Positions 6,684 through 13,950 of a stretch of DNA of 39,994 nucleotides are shown piece by piece (position 1 is the stretch's first letter; each line of letters begins with the position of its first letter). The position numbers and the translations under genes were made by a program. This DNA is from a virus: positions 1 to 39,994 of the IMG/VR virus record IMGVR_UViG_3300023500_000250; one strand, 5' to 3'. Below the pieces are notes generated by a model. It saw only the letters and a program-made list of their open reading frames with translations, made no database searches and was not told where the DNA came from.

Positions 6684-7313
6684 CTATAGTAAATTAACGC
6701 CGTTGACATCACGGCTTAAGTAGTTGAGCGCATTGGTTAACACGCGGTTTTGCTCTAGTTGAGCGTTTAATTGGTCTTGCTGTTGCAATTGGCGCAAGCT
6801 GTTGTTGGCAATGGCGGTGGCTTGCACCACAAAGCCCTGGCTTAAATCATTGGCTTGTTGAATAAAATCAAGCTGCCACGATTCTGCCGGCACAGTAATG
6901 GCCGATAAATTGGCGGCATCGGTAAATTTCACCATTAAATTGCGCACCACATTGTTGCCAATTTGGGCATTAATGTATTTACGCTTAAGCACTTTGGCGA
7001 TGTTAACCGCCGCCACCAGCACGTTGTTTTCACCCACTAGGCCATACCAGTTAAAATCAAAATCCCCAATGGTCGAGTCCAACACCAATGAATAAATGAC
7101 CGTGTTGGCATCGTCATAACCCACGCGGCCTACGTTGCCGTCCCACACTATTTGTTGTGCCGGTGGCAGCCCTGCTGCCACATTAATGGGGGTGTTTTCA
7201 TCAATGTTGGGGATGTTGGCACACACCATTCGAGTGAGCGTTAAGGGTACCGCTGATTGTATTTTTGAGGCGATGTATTGCGCCCCTGCTGTGGTTATAT
7301 TTCCGGCCATCAT
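6684..7313 (-). CDS. tail fibre, N-terminal collar-type domain
   Basis: 209 aa. The start is one of two adjacent ATGs (7313 or 7310) after AGGAG. The opening MAGNITTAGAQYIASKIQ and the following WDGNVGRVGYDDANTVIYSL, then a WYGLVGEN motif, match the N-terminal fibre domain that attaches P2 gpH-type fibres to the baseplate. The last 60 residues form a Gln/Leu-rich coiled coil. It lacks the long C-terminal shaft of gpH, so receptor binding is probably supplied by the separate protein at 5863-6675. This split-fibre arrangement is inferred. Confidence 0.8.
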   Translation of the reverse strand: MMAGNITTAGAQYIASKIQSAVPLTLTRMVCANIPNIDENTPINVAAGLPPAQQIVWDGNVGRVGYDDANTVIYSLVLDSTIGDFDFNWYGLVGENNVLVAAVNIAKVLKRKYINAQIGNNVVRNLMVKFTDAANLSAITVPAESWQLDFIQQANDLSQGFVVQATAIANNSLRQLQQQDQLNAQLEQNRVLTNALNYLSRDVNGVNLL

Positions 7314-7319
7314 GTTCTC

Positions 7320-7943
7320 CTATAAAGTCAGTTCAACCACATCGGTGGCTTGGTTTAAGTTAAAATCAAAGGGCGCTATGGCCATACCACTGATCACATC
7401 GTTTAATGCAACTTCGGCAATGCTCACCACATGCGTGGCTTGGTCTAAGTTAAATTCAGCTGTTTCTAGCAAAATGGGGGGCACATTATCGACCGTGACA
7501 AACTCATAACGTCGGCATGTGCGTCCATATTGGCGCACGATAAAATTAAAAATATCTTCTTTACCGCTGAGCTCTGCCTCGGGAAATAACAGTTGAATCA
7601 CGTCCCAATTTATTGCGTTCCAACGTTCGCGTTGCAGTAATAACTCGATGTCTAAACGCTTAAAAATAGAGGCAAACCCCGCTTTAGAGCCTGCCTCTTG
7701 TGCATTGATAAGGGCATATTTAACGCGTAGCCTAAACAGCGTTTCAGGCTCATTATTAAAGCGCTTAATGTCGCGTTGCCAGGCTAATAAACTTAAAATA
7801 CTCAATGAGCAATGAAGCGCATCAAATTGTTGAATGGGCCATAGCATCCAGCCCTCTACCCTTACCCACCATGTTTGTGCCGCACCTATTAAGCGGCTAT
7901 TTTCAGTGGCGTTTAACCAAAAAGGTAATTGAATATTAATCAT
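7320..7943 (-). CDS. baseplate protein, gpI-like
   Basis: 207 aa. Trp-rich N-terminus (QTWWVRVEGWMLWPIQQFDA), then ETLFRLRVKYALINAQEAGS, as in baseplate proteins that follow gpJ in P2-like phages. The C-terminus carries two similar strands (AEFNLDQATHVVSI and FDFNLNQATDVVEL), an internal duplication that could present a small beta-sandwich. The start overlaps the gpJ stop by 4 bases. It should link the wedge to the fibres. Confidence 0.7.
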   Translation of the reverse strand: MINIQLPFWLNATENSRLIGAAQTWWVRVEGWMLWPIQQFDALHCSLSILSLLAWQRDIKRFNNEPETLFRLRVKYALINAQEAGSKAGFASIFKRLDIELLLQRERWNAINWDVIQLLFPEAELSGKEDIFNFIVRQYGRTCRRYEFVTVDNVPPILLETAEFNLDQATHVVSIAEVALNDVISGMAIAPFDFNLNQATDVVELTL

Positions 7944-8935
7944 GATTCAGTCACCGAAAGCGTAACGGTTAAAGACGTTAAACGTGGCACCCACAAGGCC
8001 GTTACAATGTCGGCAATATCAAAATCTATGCTGTGCAAACCCTCAAATTGCGCATGAATTTCTTGCGCCAAACGACTTAAACTAAAACGTGAATAAGGCA
8101 ATGTTTGTGTTGCGTTGTATAAGCTGTTTTCACGAAAGGCGGCATTAATAAAATCGGTAACATCGCTGCTTAATTGGCTTATTTGTGCTGCTGTTAAATC
8201 GGTGTTGTGCCACACGGTGGTGGTTAAGGTTTGGGTTTGCTCGGGCAATTGCCACACTTGCAAATCATCACCGTGGCCGTGGTGGCCACCAGCGGTAATA
8301 AAGTCGTTTATGTCGCTTAAATAACTGGCAATGGGTGCGGCAAAGTCGAACAAAATATACGCATTGGCTGTGCCGGGGCCGCGTGGTGCATCGTGCTCAA
8401 ACCAAATGGCGTTAATGTTGACCCCGGCAAATTGTGCCATTAACGATTTATACACCGAATCTGTGTGAAAATCAGACACCACACCCCACTGGTTACGAAT
8501 GCGTGCCCTTAGTTCATCATCGGTTTCAATATTTGCCCCGGGCACCACTAACCATGTATCTTCATTAGTGACGGCCACAATGTTAGCAATGGGCACGGGC
8601 AAAATAGAATAATAACCTGCCCCTAAATTAAAATCGGCACCTGCCTCGGCGGCCTTAACCGCCACATTAAGCGTGGCTTCACCGACCTTAAAACTGGCTT
8701 CATTAATGCTGATTAACTGATAAATTTTGTCGTTTAAGGTGGCGGTTTGAATCAGTGTGCCTACAGGGATGGTGACGGCAGCGCCAACATCACCACGGGT
8801 AAATAACACCGCACCTTGGGCAATGGTTGCGGCTTTGCGGCTTAAATTAACACCATCGGCCAGTTGCTCTAAAAACACACCGGATGATGTTTTAACAAAA
8901 AATGAGGGCAACACCGTGGTGGCCATAAAATCCAT
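7940..8935 (-). CDS. baseplate wedge protein, gpJ-like
   Basis: 331 aa. The baseplate J signature is visible: GAVLFTRGDVGAAVTIPVGT near residue 45, a long beta-rich central segment, and WLVVPGANIETDDELRARIR near residue 140, then an inward WFEHDAPRGPGTANAYI strand. Two starts are possible (ATG 8935 or ATG 8926); the second gives MATTVLPSF, a natural beginning for this family. The protein forms the wedge ring of the contractile baseplate. It follows a 59-aa gene with a 4-base gap. Confidence 0.85.
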   Translation of the reverse strand: MDFMATTVLPSFFVKTSSGVFLEQLADGVNLSRKAATIAQGAVLFTRGDVGAAVTIPVGTLIQTATLNDKIYQLISINEASFKVGEATLNVAVKAAEAGADFNLGAGYYSILPVPIANIVAVTNEDTWLVVPGANIETDDELRARIRNQWGVVSDFHTDSVYKSLMAQFAGVNINAIWFEHDAPRGPGTANAYILFDFAAPIASYLSDINDFITAGGHHGHGDDLQVWQLPEQTQTLTTTVWHNTDLTAAQISQLSSDVTDFINAAFRENSLYNATQTLPYSRFSLSRLAQEIHAQFEGLHSIDFDIADIVTALWVPRLTSLTVTLSVTES

Positions 8936-8938
8936 TAG

Positions 8939-9118
8939 CTATAACACAGGAGCAGTTACTAAGGCATTCATCACGCGCCAAAACGGGCTGTACGCATTAT
9001 TGTTATTAATGCTGCTGCCTTGTGCTTGCACGTCTGCCTTCCACTGCGTGTCTAGCTCTGCCGCCGTGGTGGGTAAACCACTGTCTTTTAGCACTTGTTT
9101 AAAATCTATTTCAGCCAT
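8939..9118 (-). CDS. small tail-region protein, 59 aa
   Basis: ATG at 9118 overlaps the end of the gp25-like gene, and TAG at 8939-8941 lies just before the gpJ start. The product starts MAEIDFKQVLKDSGLPT, has ELDTQWKADVQAQGSSIN in the middle, and ends in a hydrophobic SPFWRVMNALVTAPVL. Tight packing on both sides and the protein-like composition argue for a real gene, though it is under 60 aa. It is probably a small baseplate or gpJ-associated protein; the family is not named here. Confidence 0.75.
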   Translation of the reverse strand: MAEIDFKQVLKDSGLPTTAAELDTQWKADVQAQGSSINNNNAYSPFWRVMNALVTAPVL

Positions 9119-9437
9119 TGTTTAACTCCAAAGAAATTGCGCCATATAAATACGTGTTAGCAGTGATAAAAAATAGCCCCGTGTCTTTGCGCTCAATCGT
9201 TATGGTGCCAGGGATTAAGCGCTCGTCTTGCTCAATTAATAGTTCTAATTGCTGTTGCAAATCGGCAATTAAGGCGCGGTCACGTTGGCCAATCATTAAC
9301 ACCAATAAACCACTGTCTCTCACCAAATGTTTAATGTCTTGGGTGATGCAATCACGGTCAAAAATTAAGCGTGGCTCACCGTTGCCATCGAGCGTGATGT
9401 CATCGTTGGTGATTAAAAGATCGGTATAATCTGCCAT
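9111..9437 (-). CDS. baseplate wedge protein, gpW/gp25-like (DUF2590-type)
   Basis: 108 aa. Opens with MADYTDLLITNDDITLDGNG, and the middle contains DCITQDIKHLVRDSGLLVLM, then IERKDTGLFFITANTY. This is the compact fold of gp25-like wedge proteins, and I recall it as the DUF2590 family of HP1/K139-type phages. The order tape measure, gp25-like, small protein, gpJ, gpI, fibre is the usual baseplate order. It starts 2 bases after the tape measure stop. Confidence 0.75.
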   Translation of the reverse strand: MADYTDLLITNDDITLDGNGEPRLIFDRDCITQDIKHLVRDSGLLVLMIGQRDRALIADLQQQLELLIEQDERLIPGTITIERKDTGLFFITANTYLYGAISLELNNG

Positions 9438-9439
9438 GG

Positions 9440-11413
9440 CTAACCCGCTGCAAAGGCCATTTCGTTGATTAATACTTGGCCGTTCATTGGCGTACCGTAA
9501 TTATTAACGTGTACATCACCCATGCTTTTACTGTTGTTATTAGTGGCATTGCTAATGCGGTTAATAACCCCGCCTTGCGCATTTTTAGTGTCAAATTTAG
9601 GAGCAAAAGAGGCCGGGGCTTTAATGGATTTAGGTGTTTCTGTGCCAGTCATCCAATCCCAAGCACCACTTAATTTATTTTGCACGCTATCAACGGTTAT
9701 GTTGCCACCCATTTTTTGAAGCCAATCAGGAAGCACTAATTTTGCAATCATTTTCCAACCATCAATGATCATCTTAAAAACTTGGGCTATACCATCTAAT
9801 AAGGGGCCAAACCCTAACGCTCTAGCTAATGAATCAACAATACCTGTAATAGCTAAAACAACATCAGTTATAAAGCTTAAAATACTGCCTGAATTGTCAT
9901 TAATAATTGAAAAGATTAAAGACCATCCATCATAAATACGGGTTAAAAAGGCACTAAAACCAATCAATATGTCTGTAATACCTAAGGCATCGGTAATGGC
10001 TTTACCTACATGCAAAATAACACCACTCCATTCATCCCAATGCTTAACCACAGAAATAACGACCGCACTTAAAGCAGCAATAGCAATTATTACTAATGTG
10101 ATAGGACTGGTGACAATTGTCAGAACAAGTGCAAAACCACCTGCCATCGCAGTTGCTATACCAAGACCAATAGAAAATAAAGCTACAACAGCAATTAACC
10201 CAAAAACAACACCCATTACCGTGCCTAAATGAGATGATAACGTGGGGAATAACTCAGACCACCGCGACATTTTTGCAGATATCGGATCGAGAATATTTGA
10301 AAATAAGCTAATGCCGCTAATAACAGTGGGTAGCATTAAATTGCCTAGATTAATCATAAATCTTTCCCAAGCATTACTCATTAGCACAATTTTATTAGCC
10401 GTTGTATTGGCTCTAATTTGAAATTCTTTTTCCATGCTGCCTAAAAATTTCGATTGGTCGGCAACCAGCCCTATATTGTGTGAATATTTTTCAAATTGTT
10501 TGGCTAACAAGGCTATTTTCGGGGTGTGTTCTAGCCCAAAAATAGTGGCTAAGGTATTTGATGCTTGAGCATCACCCAAACCATTTATTTTTGTCAAAAA
10601 AGTATTAATGGCTTGCTGTGGTGATGCTAATAAATCATTTGCAAAGCGTTGACTGCTTAAGCCCATACCCGCCAATGCTTTTTGCACTTTAGGCCCCGCA
10701 CTTTGCAAATTATTGAGCTTTAAAAACATCGCATTTATGCTGGTGCCTGCTTGCTCAGCAGGAAAGCCCAGCTCTAACATGGATGCCGCCAAAGCCGCTA
10801 TCTTATTGGTTGATAAACCAATTAATTGCCCCGTACCACCCACTCGTTGAAGCACATCAATAATATCCCCTGCCTTGGCCGCTGTGTTATCAGATAAGTG
10901 ATTAATTACATCGCCTAATAGGCTTAATTTATGAATTGGGATGTTATAAATATTGGAGAGTGTTGCCGCCGCATCACCCGCTTGCTCTGTTTGCAAATCA
11001 AAAGCCGTGGCCATTTTTGCCGTCACATTAATAAAATCTGGTAACTCAATTTGCTTTAAACCTAAACGACCACCCGCCGCCGCAATTTCGCCTAAACCTT
11101 GAGCCGTAATTGGCAAAATTTTTGTCATGGCTAAAATATCATTAGCAAACAATTTAAAATCTTTAGGTGTTTTAAAATCGACGGTTTTATTAACATCAGC
11201 CATGACACTTTCAAATCTAACGGCTTTTGCGGTTAAACGGTCTATTGCAAACCCCACACCAATTAAACTCGCAGACCCAATAGCCACTTTTTGAAAACCC
11301 TTTTGCATACGACTGGTCACTTTATTAACCGTGTTCATCATTTTTCCAGCGGGCGCACTCACCTTGTCGATGAGACTAACCATAAAATCGAGTTTTTGCA
11401 TGGTGACTGACAT
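9440..11413 (-). CDS. tail tape measure protein
   Basis: 657 aa. ATG 11413 has AGGAAT at good spacing and gives MSVTMQKLDFMVSLIDKVSA, a typical tape-measure opening; the frame is open to 11449. Residues about 60-330 match the TP901/P2-like tape measure core (FESVMADVNKTVDF, MTKILPITAQGLGEIAAAGG, LELGFPAEQAGTSINAMFLK). Three long hydrophobic stretches lie around residues 400-460 (VMGVVFGLIAVVALFSIGLG and following), which probably enter the host membrane. The C-terminus is polar and Asn-rich. It sets tail length and lies after the frameshifted chaperone pair, as expected. Confidence 0.92.
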   Translation of the reverse strand: MSVTMQKLDFMVSLIDKVSAPAGKMMNTVNKVTSRMQKGFQKVAIGSASLIGVGFAIDRLTAKAVRFESVMADVNKTVDFKTPKDFKLFANDILAMTKILPITAQGLGEIAAAGGRLGLKQIELPDFINVTAKMATAFDLQTEQAGDAAATLSNIYNIPIHKLSLLGDVINHLSDNTAAKAGDIIDVLQRVGGTGQLIGLSTNKIAALAASMLELGFPAEQAGTSINAMFLKLNNLQSAGPKVQKALAGMGLSSQRFANDLLASPQQAINTFLTKINGLGDAQASNTLATIFGLEHTPKIALLAKQFEKYSHNIGLVADQSKFLGSMEKEFQIRANTTANKIVLMSNAWERFMINLGNLMLPTVISGISLFSNILDPISAKMSRWSELFPTLSSHLGTVMGVVFGLIAVVALFSIGLGIATAMAGGFALVLTIVTSPITLVIIAIAALSAVVISVVKHWDEWSGVILHVGKAITDALGITDILIGFSAFLTRIYDGWSLIFSIINDNSGSILSFITDVVLAITGIVDSLARALGFGPLLDGIAQVFKMIIDGWKMIAKLVLPDWLQKMGGNITVDSVQNKLSGAWDWMTGTETPKSIKAPASFAPKFDTKNAQGGVINRISNATNNNSKSMGDVHVNNYGTPMNGQVLINEMAFAAG

Positions 11414-11426
11414 AATTATTCCTACG

Positions 11427-11878
11427 CTATAAAACCTTAGCAATACCATCAGCTATGGCATTACTCATGTTGTCCCAATAGGTTTGCTCTAAATACACCG
11501 CTTCACCCATGGTTTGTTCGGTTACCTTTTCGGCGGGTAACCATTTTTTTACCAAACAATTAGCCTGGTGCAAGCCGTTGGTTTTTATGCCCTCGGCTAT
11601 GCTCTCTGCTTTTTTAGTGAGATTTTTACCTCAGCACCAAATTCTTCTGCAATCACACCCACTATTTGCAACACCACCACGCCGTTGGGTTTGCCGTCAC
11701 GCATCACTAGCGCTTTAAAGTCTTTTTGACATTTTTCATCAATGGTTTGGGCTAAAAAGTTATACGCCGGTGCCACTTTATCGTTGGGTGTTAAGTCGTT
11801 TAAATATTGGTTAAAATCGTCGGTTTCGACGTTAAAATTTAAGGCTTTATCGCCTGCGTTTATGGTTATTGTAGACAT
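11427..11878 (-). CDS. tail assembly chaperone fusion made by -1 frameshift (E-E' type)
   Basis: Joining the E frame (90 codons from 11878) to the -1 frame at the A AAA AAG slippery site (11609-11615) gives about 150 aa ending at TAG 11427. The extension (60 residues, with CLVKKWLPAEKVTEQTMGEA and ending ADGIAKVL) is open over its whole length and stops 13 bases before the tape measure ATG. This mirrors P2 E/E' and lambda G/GT, where the ratio of short and long chaperone is set by frameshifting. The extension has no start codon and ribosome site of its own at its 5' end, supporting frameshift expression. Confidence 0.8.
11597..11878 (-). CDS. tail assembly chaperone, short form (E type)
   Basis: 93 aa. 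Begins MSTITINAGDKALNFNVETDD, with DFKALVMRDGKPNGVVVLQ in the middle and ending in a basic SLKKQRA. Size, acidic N-terminal beta strand and position just before the tape measure fit gpE-like chaperones, which coat the tape measure during tube assembly. The last codons carry the slippery heptamer that allows the longer product. It starts 2 bases after the holin stop. Confidence 0.75.
   Translation of the reverse strand: MSTITINAGDKALNFNVETDDFNQYLNDLTPNDKVAPAYNFLAQTIDEKCQKDFKALVMRDGKPNGVVVLQIVGVIAEEFGAEVKISLKKQRA
11609..11615 (-). other. programmed -1 frameshift site A AAA AAG
   Basis: On the minus strand the zero-frame codons are CTA AAA AAG, giving the canonical X XXY YYZ heptamer A AAA AAG in the right phase, as in E. 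coli dnaX. A possible downstream stem is AGCCG / CGGCT starting about 10 bases after the slip. A shift here extends the frame for 60 codons. Confidence 0.8.
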
Positions 11879-11880
11879 GT

Positions 11881-12201
11881 TTAATTTCCTGATTTGTTTT
11901 TAATTCGTTCTTGTAAGTATTTTTCAATCATAAAAATAGATCTGCTACCCATATGGCCACTAATGGCAATAAAAGCAGCACTGAGCATCGGGTCTATTTT
12001 TGCCGATTCGCATAAAAAAAACGTCACTAATCCTGCAAACGCGCTGGTGACCAGTTCGCCGACAAATTCGGTAATTGAAAAGCAAGGAATAATGCCCTCG
12101 CGGCGTTTGCGAATGTAATTAACCACGCCACCCCATGATGCGACTAAAAACACCCAGCTATAAGTGATCATTTGATAAGTTGTTGGGTCTTTTTCAGGCA
12201 T
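11881..12201 (-). CDS. phage holin, LydA/class III-like
   Basis: 106 aa from ATG 12201, whose A is shared with the upstream stop (TAATG). Three hydrophobic segments: ITYSWVFLVASWGGVVNYI (about 12-30), ELVTSAFAGLVTFFLCESA (about 49-67), and MLSAAFIAISGHMG (about 72-85). The segment SAAFIAISGHMGSRSIFMIE is typical of a holin family found in many proteobacterial prophages. It would form holes in the inner membrane to let the endolysin out. The cluster also encodes another holin-like protein (12570-13052), so the two may act as holin and antiholin. Confidence 0.7.
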   Translation of the reverse strand: MPEKDPTTYQMITYSWVFLVASWGGVVNYIRKRREGIIPCFSITEFVGELVTSAFAGLVTFFLCESAKIDPMLSAAFIAISGHMGSRSIFMIEKYLQERIKNKSGN

Positions 12202-12557
12202 TAGCAATGGCCTTTGTCGTGTTGGTTTAGCATGGGGCATATTAAATGTGCGGCCTCGTATCGAAATCTGTTCATTTTGCAGGCGTTGGGATCAAGCTTT
12301 TTATAGCGTTTCATTCGGCCTGTAAATAACTCACTCCACGTGCCAGGCTTATCCCAAAAAATGATGGTTGACGCCATGTTTAGCGGCCAATCTAAAAACA
12401 CAATAAATGGCCAGCCAAACAGCGCCATGCCTAAGTTACGTTGCCATGCGCCCTTTTTGGTTTTGTGCTTTATTTTCATCACAAAGACAAAGGCAAAAAA
12501 GGTGTAAGCAAATAACAACATGTAAAAATTTAGGTAATCGATAATGAGTGTTAGCAT
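12201..12557 (-). CDS. membrane protein in the lysis cluster
   Basis: 118 aa. One long hydrophobic N-terminal segment (LNFYMLLFAYTFFAFVFVM, about residues 9-27), a second one around residues 42-60 (MALFGWPFIVFLDWPLNMAS), then a basic tail with two Cys. It lies between two holin-like genes, so a role in lysis timing or as a spanin-like part is possible. There is no lipobox, so it is not a typical o-spanin. Family not recognised. Confidence 0.6.
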   Translation of the reverse strand: MLTLIIDYLNFYMLLFAYTFFAFVFVMKIKHKTKKGAWQRNLGMALFGWPFIVFLDWPLNMASTIIFWDKPGTWSELFTGRMKRYKKLDPNACKMNRFRYEAAHLICPMLNQHDKGHC

Positions 12558-12569
12558 TTTAAGTTCCTT

Positions 12570-13052
12570 TTAATCAAATAAACTATTAGGTTTACTGCCT
12601 GTGGCCATGGCACTTAAGCCATTACGTGTACCGCGTTTTTCCATTGATCGACCCACACTATAAATGCTGACCGCACCGCCCCACGCCATCCAAAACTCTG
12701 CCGGAAATTCAAAGGGTTTAATCGCGATGCTCATCATCAGTTGAATGAGTGGCACACATAAATAGTTAATAAAAATCATGGCTAAGCCAAAATAAATAAG
12801 CGTGGGTCGGGCACGTTTTGTGTAGTTATCGCCTTGGTTCATTTCGGCCACAATAATGCGTTCTTTTGCGCCTAGTTCTGCCCTTATGGTTTGTTCTACT
12901 TCGCTGTCACGTTTTTGTAACACCTTTTCTAGCTCTAATTTAAACGCGGCTTTTTCATCATCTGACTGAATAAACTTATCTGCTACATCCGCCACACTAC
13001 CCAGCAAACCACCACTGACAAAACCCATAATTTTACCGATTAAACCACTCAT
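12570..13052 (-). CDS. 3TM holin-like protein
   Basis: 160 aa. N-terminal Gly-rich amphipathic segment, then a charged helix (DDEKAAFKLELEKVLQKRDSE), then RARPTLIYFGLAMIFINYLC and a second hydrophobic run near PAEFWMAWGGAVSIYSVGRSMEKRG. This is the pattern of the holin-of-3TMs family, whose conserved parts are the charged helix, the RPT..Y membrane segment and the final GRSMEK motif. It overlaps the endolysin gene as ATGA. Together they form a lysis cassette inside the late operon. Confidence 0.8.
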   Translation of the reverse strand: MSGLIGKIMGFVSGGLLGSVADVADKFIQSDDEKAAFKLELEKVLQKRDSEVEQTIRAELGAKERIIVAEMNQGDNYTKRARPTLIYFGLAMIFINYLCVPLIQLMMSIAIKPFEFPAEFWMAWGGAVSIYSVGRSMEKRGTRNGLSAMATGSKPNSLFD

Positions 13053-13633
13053 AAATCACCTTCATCTAATAATGTATAGCTCAATTTCTGGCCATATTTT
13101 TCAACCGATTTAGCCACTAAAGCCATCACCAAATCAAAATCATTTGGGCTTGCCATCACTTGACAGCCTGCGCTCCATTTATCCACTTGCAGACTGGTTT
13201 TATTAACCCCAGCTCGGTGCAAATTAATGCCAAATAAACCACGCTCTATGGTGTGTTTTGGGGTGTCTATGTCGGCATCAATATCATTGTCTCGATACAC
13301 ATCCATATTGCCGCGTTGCACTAAAGCTTTATATTTTCCTTGGTGTGCGCCCACTTGCCAACAGCTTTTATAATGTCCTGGCACCAGCACCGCTGTGCCG
13401 TTTACATTTAATGGGTGTTCGCGGTAATAAATGCCCGGGTCTGTGGTCATACTAAACACATACAGATGCGGCTTTTTGTCCATTTCAAACAAAATAATAA
13501 GCGTGTCGTTAAAGCTGTTTGCGTTCTTATCGGCTGATCTAACCCCGATTAAATTAAGGTTATAATCACCTTTAAAAAATGGGTATTTCTTCTTTTTTAA
13601 GGCATCCGTTATATTTTTAACATTCAGTTTCAC
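13049..13633 (-). CDS. putative endolysin, L,D-transpeptidase-like fold
   Basis: 194 aa. The key segment is FGINLHRAG (about residue 138) followed some 15 residues later by WSAGCQVM. A conserved His and a S-x-G-C motif at this distance are the hallmarks of YkuD-like L,D-transpeptidases and related carboxypeptidases, which use the Cys as nucleophile on peptidoglycan stem peptides. No signal peptide is present, which fits release through a holin. It overlaps the holin gene by 4 bases. No classical lysozyme gene is visible in the window, so this is the best endolysin candidate. Confidence 0.6.
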   Translation of the reverse strand: MKLNVKNITDALKKKKYPFFKGDYNLNLIGVRSADKNANSFNDTLIILFEMDKKPHLYVFSMTTDPGIYYREHPLNVNGTAVLVPGHYKSCWQVGAHQGKYKALVQRGNMDVYRDNDIDADIDTPKHTIERGLFGINLHRAGVNKTSLQVDKWSAGCQVMASPNDFDLVMALVAKSVEKYGQKLSYTLLDEGDL

Positions 13634-13950
13634 TGTCGCACCTCTGCTTTTATGTAGTCATCCCACGTCGCGGTTAATCCGTTATCCACGGCGGTTATTT
13701 TTAAGTGATATTGCTTGTTTTTAACTAAGCCAAGCCCTGCATTTAACACCGCGTTATAAGAGCCATCAGAGTCAGCCACATAATTTAAAGTGAGTGGCCA
13801 TGTTTGCCCGGGCACATTATTGCCTTTGCTGTCTTTAAGCGTTGCTGTCACCACGGCACTGCTGCTAAACGCATTATCTAATCCATTTTTAAGCCCCAAC
13901 AACTGCAACACATGACTGTTATTTAGGTATAAAATTTTGCTATTAAGCAT
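13630..13950 (-). CDS. small beta-sandwich structural protein
   Basis: 106 aa. Short helical N-terminus, then an Ig-like strand pattern (AVVTATLKDSKGNNVPGQTW, LTLNYVADSDGSYNAVL, YHLKITAVDNG). Such small Ig-like proteins often decorate heads or tails. The start overlaps the large repeat protein by 8 bases and the stop overlaps the endolysin start by 4. Role inferred from fold style and location. Confidence 0.6.
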   Translation of the reverse strand: MLNSKILYLNNSHVLQLLGLKNGLDNAFSSSAVVTATLKDSKGNNVPGQTWPLTLNYVADSDGSYNAVLNAGLGLVKNKQYHLKITAVDNGLTATWDDYIKAEVRQ

